A stretch of 12,195 nt of DNA from Phoronis pallida (taxonomy: Eukaryota > Phoronida > Phoronidae). The DNA is taken from NCBI GenBank assembly GCA_028565715.1, contig JAOXYC010191023.1, positions 1-12,195 on the forward strand. The letters are read 5' to 3'. Shown piece by piece: positions 7,622 to 12,195 of this stretch. Each line of letters opens with the position of its first letter. The first letter of the stretch is position 1. The position numbers were made by a program, and so were the translations under genes. The notes under the pieces were generated by a model. That model did not search any database. It was not told the origin of the DNA and saw nothing but the letters and a program-made list of their open reading frames with translations.

Positions 7622-8129
7622 GATGCTTCTCTCTAAATTCTGTTTCTGCTCAGAATGTTTGCTACTGCTTCTCAGGAGTCGAAGTGGGAGTGTGAGAAAG
7701 GAATACCGGTACGCCTCCCTAAATTTCTAAAGTGCACTATATTATATATTACGGGGGTCGCACACCGCTCCCCCGAATCCGGCCCGGGGCTAAAAACACA
7801 ATTACATGAGTATGGTGTAGCGATAGAAGGATGGGTAAGTGAGAATGGGAGGAGTGGGTTAATTGCTATCAGTGATTCAAAGCGCCTCAGGATATGCCTT
7901 GGGGTGAAAAAGCACAAATAAACTGAATTGCTTATTTGCCCATTTGGGGAATTTCATCTTGGACTAATACTGTCCCGAGGTGGGCACAGGCGGATTCATG
8001 TAGCTGGCAAAATTATTTTTAATTGATTTTTGTAACCACATGTAGATATTGTGCCATAATATCTGCCAGAAATGTCAGCAATTCGCCTTGGGCACCAATA
8101 CTTGAGCCTATGATTCAATATAATCTGCG
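7622..8129. other. region upstream of the Kv start
   Basis: This presumably contains the 5' UTR and promoter of the channel gene. There is no clear TATA box. Open stretches on both strands (about 7655-7921) overlap each other and show no family resemblance. A slightly GC-richer patch lies near 7756-7792. Confidence 0.5.
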
Positions 8130-8452
8130 TCCTAGCTCTCTCTGCGTCGGTCTCAATCTGGCGTCATGTTGTGTACGAATCATTTGTTGAACACAAATTA
8201 CTTGCATCTGAGTAAAAAAATTCAAAAAAAATCTGCAAATGGGTGATTTGAGAGCTTTTGGGGCCTGGCCGATATAACCCAGTACACTTAAGAGTAGGTT
8301 TGACTTTTTATCGGATACAAAGCTCTCAAATCACCCCGTACATATTTTTTTGAATTTTTATACTCAGATGCAACTAGTTATGCATGTTCAACAGGGATTC
8401 ATACACTAAATTTCTAGTAAAAAAACAGCCAAACGTTAAAGATATCAGAGCA
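8130..8452. mobile_element. foldback MITE, family 1, copy 2
   Basis: This palindrome is centred on CTTAAG 8287-8292 and shares with copy 1 (150-503) the blocks ATCTGGCGTCA, ACTTGCATCTGAGTAAAAA, TTTGAGAGCTTTT, GGTTTGACTTTTTATC and TTTCTAGT. Mirrored arms (GTGTACGAAT 8171 against ATTCATACAC 8406) are equidistant from the centre. Its left arm has lost a short block present in copy 1. Confidence 0.8.
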
Positions 8453-8571
8453 AAAAACATTTGGAAATTGAAGATGCGCCGGGTAACTTTTTAGAATTTA
8501 GATTTTAACGTACAGTATAGTGCATAGAAAATCAGACACAACATGGGCTCGCGTATCATATAAGCACCGAC

Positions 8572-8600
8572 ATTATTATTATTATTATTATTATTATTAT
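8572..8600. repeat. ATT microsatellite
   Basis: A perfect (ATT)n tract of 29 bp, nearly ten units. Confidence 0.95.
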
Positions 8601-8872
8601 CATAACTGTGGCAATATCACGCCTAGCACGTTCGTGTTTTTTTGCAAACATTTTGCGCTTGTTTCAGTGATTGTTTATAATTGCGAAATTGGCTTCAAAG
8701 CAGTTTTTGATCACTCGTTTGTCAAAAAGTTTTTTTATCACAAATCACTGAAATTACTGGAGATAAACAACAGTATTGTTTACAAGTTCTGATAAGATCG
8801 GCAACACAACATAATTATCTTAAAAGATATTGATGGCAATTGTCTTTGTGGGCTGTTTTTTTTTCTCAAAGT

Positions 8873-8940
8873 GGGGGGGGGGGCGCTGCCAGGAGGGGGG
8901 GGGGTTTGGGTTTGTTCGCACGCTCCGCCCCCCCCCCCCC
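8873..8940. repeat. poly-G / poly-C cluster
   Basis: There are G runs of 11 (8873-8883) and 10 (8895-8904), then TTTGGG, and a C run of 13 (8928-8940). The plus strand could form a G-quadruplex, or the G and C runs could pair as a hairpin. Run lengths may also be affected by sequencing error. Confidence 0.85.
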
Positions 8941-9143
8941 TGGTTGCGGGCCTGAAATTATTTTGTAAGCCTTGTGAACTTATTTTTGTAATTTATTTAA
9001 TGATCGATGTGCTATACAGAGTGAATATATTTCGCTGGAATTATTGCATAGATTTTTTTGTTCACTGGCCGGGATCATCATTATGCTTACGCGCCTGACT
9101 AATCACGCAATACATACATGTATATGTAAACTGGATGTATAAA

Positions 9144-9312
9144 TAAAATGCCAAAAAGACGATATCCTGCTTCCTGGCATGAAAACTTTATAAAATCACT
9201 GAAATATTTCAGGCACTTCCCTTCTTCAAAATTTTGAGGGCCCGAAATATTTCAGTGATTTTATAAGGTGTTTAGCGATACCAGTATTTCGTCTTTTTGA
9301 CATTTTACGCCT
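9144..9312. mobile_element. foldback element (hairpin MITE)
   Basis: A perfect 22-bp inner arm (9189-9210, beginning TATAAAATCACTG) is mirrored at 9244-9265 with a 33-nt loop. Outer arms match as well: AAAATGCCAAAAAGACGA near 9146-9163 against TCGTCTTTTTGACATTTT at 9289-9306. It has no coding capacity. Confidence 0.7.
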
Positions 9313-10204
9313 GGTATATTTGCCAATGAGGATTTTATATATTTCAACGCTCGCTTTTATCATATGTAAACTCACTTAAAATGATTGTTTGTACATTTGG
9401 TGTTCAAGGTAACACTGCAATGAAATCAATAAATTTCCATAATCCGTTGTAGAGAAAACGCATGACAAAAATGGCGGTTTTTTTTGGAACATCAGATAAT
9501 CACTAACGCAGATTTTTGCAGTTTTCTTGACGGACGCGTGAAATGAGAAAATGTGACAGATTTTTTCGAAATTTTCAAACCCCTCCACCAATTTGGGACT
9601 ATGAAAAATTATTTTCGGACTTGGGACAAGGTAAAAAATGAGCATATTCACCTAGTGTTTGGACAAGCTCAAATTTTCAATATAATCCACTAGTCAGGTG
9701 TTATTAAAAGAAATTTATGCATCAATAATAATTGTACATCTTTCATGAATGGGAATTTTCTTATGTTCATCAAAATGAGAGAACCTGAAAAATTACCAAT
9801 GATTTTGGGACATTAAGTCAAATTTACGAAATTTTGAGTTGTCCCAAAATAGCGAGAAAATTCTAAAAGGATATCAGCATGAGAAAACACACTTTTAAAA
9901 CTAAAATTGGTTTTTATATCCTAAAGACAACATTACCTAACATCCTAAAGAACAACCAGAAATATTTGCCTTAAAAATAATTTGAGAATTTTCTGAAATT
10001 TGTTGCAGGGAATTGTGCGTTTTAATAAAAAATTGCAATTACATCATATATGGCTTTATTAGAGATCAATACAATACATGTAAAAACAATATTCCCACAC
10101 TTTTATACTAAAAAACAATAACACAATAACTGAAGCTTAGAATATTCAAGAACCAAAATCTAGTTACATATTTCCTGATTTATACGATCATCTGCATACA
10201 CAGA
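9313..10204. other. AT-rich intergenic DNA
   Basis: No gene is supported. An 11-bp inverted repeat ATTTTGGGACA (9802-9812) / TGTCCCAAAAT (9840-9850) could form a hairpin with a 27-nt loop. A minus-strand open stretch at 9376-9651 has no recognisable features. Confidence 0.55.
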
Positions 10205-10395
10205 AGTAGGTGTACACTTAGTATCTAAAATAATCAAACAAAATGAATGCAGAAACCATTCCCATCCATGAGGGATCAAACCCATGATCTCGCACTAACC
10301 AGGTGAGCATCATAACGCATGACCTTTAGACCACAGACTAGATCCAATTATCTGCATTCAAATTTGATTATTTATCTACTAGCAACAAGCACATG
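10205..10395 (-). mobile_element. tRNA-like sequence inside inverted repeats (SINE or MITE)
   Basis: On the minus strand TGGTCTAAAGG (10333-10323) fits the pol III A box TRGYNNARNNG. GGGTTTGATCCC (10283-10272) is one base away from a B box. The 39-nt gap between them is longer than in most tRNAs, and the T arm pairs only partly, so this is not a functional tRNA gene. The core is flanked by imperfect inverted repeats: AAATAATCAAAC...GAATGCAGA at about 10229-10254 against TCTGCATTCAAATTTGATTA at about 10352-10371, extending outward to roughly 10205 and 10395. A tRNA-derived SINE or a MITE with a chance A/B-box pair are the options. Confidence 0.5.
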
Positions 10396-11118
10396 TTCAT
10401 AGTTTAGTTTCTAAAAACTATACATTAAGTGGTAAATCTTAAAAATATTAACCAACATGGATACATCATGTAACTACTGCAGTCATAATCAAGTAACCAT
10501 GGAAACACTATGTAAACAAACAAATTAAACAACAGAGTGAGAGCTGAATTGTCAAGTGGAATTCTTTTATTGCATCTCATATAAAATCTTCCTGCATTCC
10601 TATAGTACACACATGATTTGAGAATACTTGAAATAAATGTTTCCATTTCAATCCTAGTGTCACATATCCTTTAAAACAACGTTCTCCCTTCTGTAATAAA
10701 TAATCACCCCACCCAGCCTGAAAATAACCAAATAATATCAAATATAATAGTATGAGTAAAACAACATCATCAATTCAAGACAAAACCGCTTCAATATGGG
10801 ATGAAAACATATTTTCATAGCTAGGATTCTTACATTAAACATATTTGGCAATTTTCTTGTTTGGAATTTAAATCTTGAAATTATTTGAGAAAACCGTATT
10901 TTTCCAATGTTATTAGAGCAAATTTTACACAGATTTGATCAAAATATCAAAAATAATTTTTTTTTCAAATGTTTTTTTTTTCACTAAAATTGATTTTTCT
11001 AGTATAATGATAGCACTGTCAACCATCCTAGACATACATTCAAAAATTGTTGCCCTGTCCTTAAAGCCAGGGTGAGTAAAGTACTTGCAGCTGATTCCAT
11101 TATACCTGTACAATGAAA
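10396..11118. other. intergenic DNA, possible unassigned exon near 11000-11110
   Basis: No gene is firmly supported. Around 10985-11113 both strands show exon-like signals. On the plus strand TTTTTCTAG (ending 11000) and a GTGAGT donor near 11072 bracket an open stretch. On the minus strand an open frame reads CKYFTHPGFKDRATIFE. Neither is recognised as a family, so I leave it unassigned. Confidence 0.35.
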
Positions 11119-11349
11119 TACATTAAAATGTCACACTTACACCGACGTAGGCCGAATAAAAACCATATAAAATCCAGAGCTTTTGAAAGTATTCTTTGTC
11201 AATGGCGTGTAATTTAAAAGTGAACAGAAAATGACAAACTGTTCACTTTTAAATTGTAGGCCATTGACTATACTTCGAACCCGGTCTTCGAAAACTCTGG
11301 ATTTTATATTGTTTTTATAACGTCAACATTCGAGTGACATTTTAATGTA
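11119..11349. mobile_element. 231-bp foldback MITE with TA ends
   Basis: This is nearly palindromic throughout. Termini TACATTAAAATGTCAC (11119) and GTGACATTTTAATGTA (ending 11349) are perfect mirrors. Inner arms AATTTAAAAGTGAACAG (11211-11227) and CTGTTCACTTTTAAATT (11239-11255) are perfect, with an 11-nt loop. Intermediate blocks also match (ATATAAAATCCAGAG / CTCTGGATTTTATAT). TA at each end would fit a Tc1/mariner-type target duplication, which is inference. Confidence 0.8.
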
Positions 11350-11682
11350 CTTTACTGGGAATCGGTCTTTTTAACATACCTGTACAATGTTGCATCATAT
11401 CTTGAAACCCATACTCCTCATGCATTCCTTGTGTTTTTCTATTAAATCGCCACAGTTCTCTTCACCATTTTCTATGACACTGAAATTAAAACAGAATTCA
11501 CCACTATTAAGGAAATATCTGGCATATAGTCAAGAGTGAAGACAGTGTCACACAGCCCTTTAATTATGTTTTTTTAGCTAAAAAACTTTCGTGATTTAAA
11601 GTGTGTATAATGATTATCTTTGAGTAATGCATTCTGAGATTAAAACTTTTTAAACGATTAAAGCTTGGCATTGCATGCACCG
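11350..11682. other. intergenic DNA before the LINE fragment
   Basis: No gene was seen. ATACCTGTACAATG occurs at 11376-11389 and also at 11102-11115, flanking the 231-bp MITE. An 11-bp inverted pair ATTCACCACTA (11496-11506) / TAGTGGTGAAT (11688-11698) sits around the LINE junction and may be chance. Confidence 0.5.
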
Positions 11683-12195
11683 TTTTTTAGTGGTGAATTT
11701 CCATCAGTTCTTAAGGATGCTGTTGTCACTCCTCTGTTGAAGAAAGCAGGCCTTGATGTATCCAACCTCAAGAATTACCGCCCTGTCTCAAATCTACCAT
11801 TCTTAAGCAAGGTGGCTGAGCGTGTGGTTCTCAAGCGGCTGCAAGACCATATGAGCATCAACCAACTAGAAGATCCATTCCAGTCAGCATATAAGAGCAA
11901 CCACTCCACAGAAACGGCTTTACTCAAGATCGTGAACGACTTATCCCTCCATCTTGATAACAACAGAGGAGTTTTGCTTGTCTGTCTCGATTTGAGTGCT
12001 GCCTTTGACACCATCCATCACCACAGACTTTTAGAAATACTTGAAACAACCTACGGAATATCAGGAACAGCTCTCCAGTGGTTTCAGTCATATCTTCACA
12101 CTCGAACACAGAAGGTTTCTGCTGCCGGTGAAATTTCGAAACCAACTGTCCTTACACATGGCGTCCCGCAGGGTTCGGTCTTAGGACCGGTGCTC
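11683..12195 (+). CDS. LINE reverse transcriptase fragment (CR1/Jockey-like), runs off the right edge
   Basis: The frame is open from just after a TAA at 11659-11661 to the window end (178 codons); recognisable homology starts at about 11683. In order it shows FPSVLKDAVVTPLLKK, NYRPVSNLPFLSKVAERVV, QSAYKSNHSTETALL, LLVCLDLSAAFDTIHHHRLL (reverse transcriptase motif A with the first catalytic Asp), ALQWFQSYLHTR and GVPQGSVLGPVL (motif B). The YADD motif would follow beyond the window. No endonuclease domain precedes it and no start codon fits, so the copy is either 5'-truncated, as is usual for LINEs, or its upstream part is decayed. There are no internal stops or frameshifts here, so the insertion appears fairly young. 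Assignment to the CR1/Jockey superfamily is by recognised motifs; the exact clade is uncertain. Confidence 0.92.

Larger units (their letters stand above)
8453..9143. other. intergenic DNA with low-complexity tracts
   Basis: Apart from the ATT microsatellite and the G/C homopolymer cluster listed separately, I see no gene or long inverted repeat. Open stretches at 8520-8792 and 8871-9098 are made largely of low-complexity sequence and are not credible genes. Confidence 0.6.

Noticed and set aside
7175-7636. Plus-strand open frame of 153 codons opposite the Kv T1 exon
   Set aside because: It is the antisense shadow of a clearly recognised T1 domain; the predicted protein has no recognisable features.
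7655-7921. Overlapping open frames on both strands upstream of the Kv gene
   Set aside because: Neither shows a motif, a signal peptide or splice structure; they probably reflect slightly higher GC there.
8871-9098. Open frame with Gly- and Pro-rich start
   Set aside because: It is translated from the G and C homopolymer runs and is not credible as a protein.
10262-10340. Functional tRNA gene on the minus strand
   Set aside because: A and B boxes are present, but the T arm does not pair fully, no acceptor stem forms, and the spacing is long; a tRNA-derived repeat is more likely.
11775-12145. Minus-strand open frames over the LINE fragment
   Set aside because: They are antisense shadows of the reverse transcriptase frame, whose motifs are unmistakable on the plus strand.
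1-12195. CRISPR arrays, operons, phage or bacterial genes
   Set aside because: The window has eukaryotic introns and metazoan gene families; no regularly spaced repeats or prokaryotic gene layout were seen.

Overview
The window is nuclear DNA of an animal, most likely an invertebrate. It is AT-rich, its genes are split by short GT-AG introns, and it carries many hairpin-type MITEs, a tRNA-like element and a LINE fragment. An anthozoan cnidarian or another early-branching invertebrate would fit, but nothing in the sequence settles the taxon.

Layout. Positions 1-2310 hold the 3' part of a plus-strand S-adenosylmethionine decarboxylase gene (AMD1). Four coding exons (708-800, 1278-1352, 1740-1820, 2173-2310) encode the C-terminal 128 residues, including the catalytic Ser/His region; the 5' exons lie left of the window. 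After the AMD1 TGA the same frame stays open for 206 more codons, to a TAA at 2929-2931. Chance openness of this length in T-rich DNA is unlikely. Vertebrate AMD1 is known for stop-codon readthrough into an in-frame tail, so this is the most interesting observation here.

Positions 5313-7621 hold a complete two-exon minus-strand gene for a 448-residue voltage-gated-type potassium channel. It has a T1 tetramerisation domain with the Zn motif of the Shab/Shaw/Shal class, six membrane segments and an intact GYG filter. The S4 segment has lost the three outer gating charges and S6 lacks the PXP hinge, suggesting a modulatory or weakly voltage-dependent subunit. AMD1 and the channel gene are convergent, and a 726-bp foldback element lies between their 3' ends.

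The rest is repeat-rich intergenic or intronic DNA. Foldback elements lie at about 150-503 and 8130-8452 (one family), 812-1100, 1886-1969, 4343-5068, 9144-9312, 10205-10395 (with a tRNA-like core) and 11119-11349. There is also an ATT microsatellite, a strong G/C homopolymer cluster, and from about 11683 to the right edge the reverse transcriptase part of a CR1/Jockey-like LINE on the plus strand.

The two genes have no evident functional link: one makes decarboxylated SAM for polyamine synthesis, the other is a membrane channel subunit. Polyamines do modulate some K+ channels, but nothing here ties these two together.
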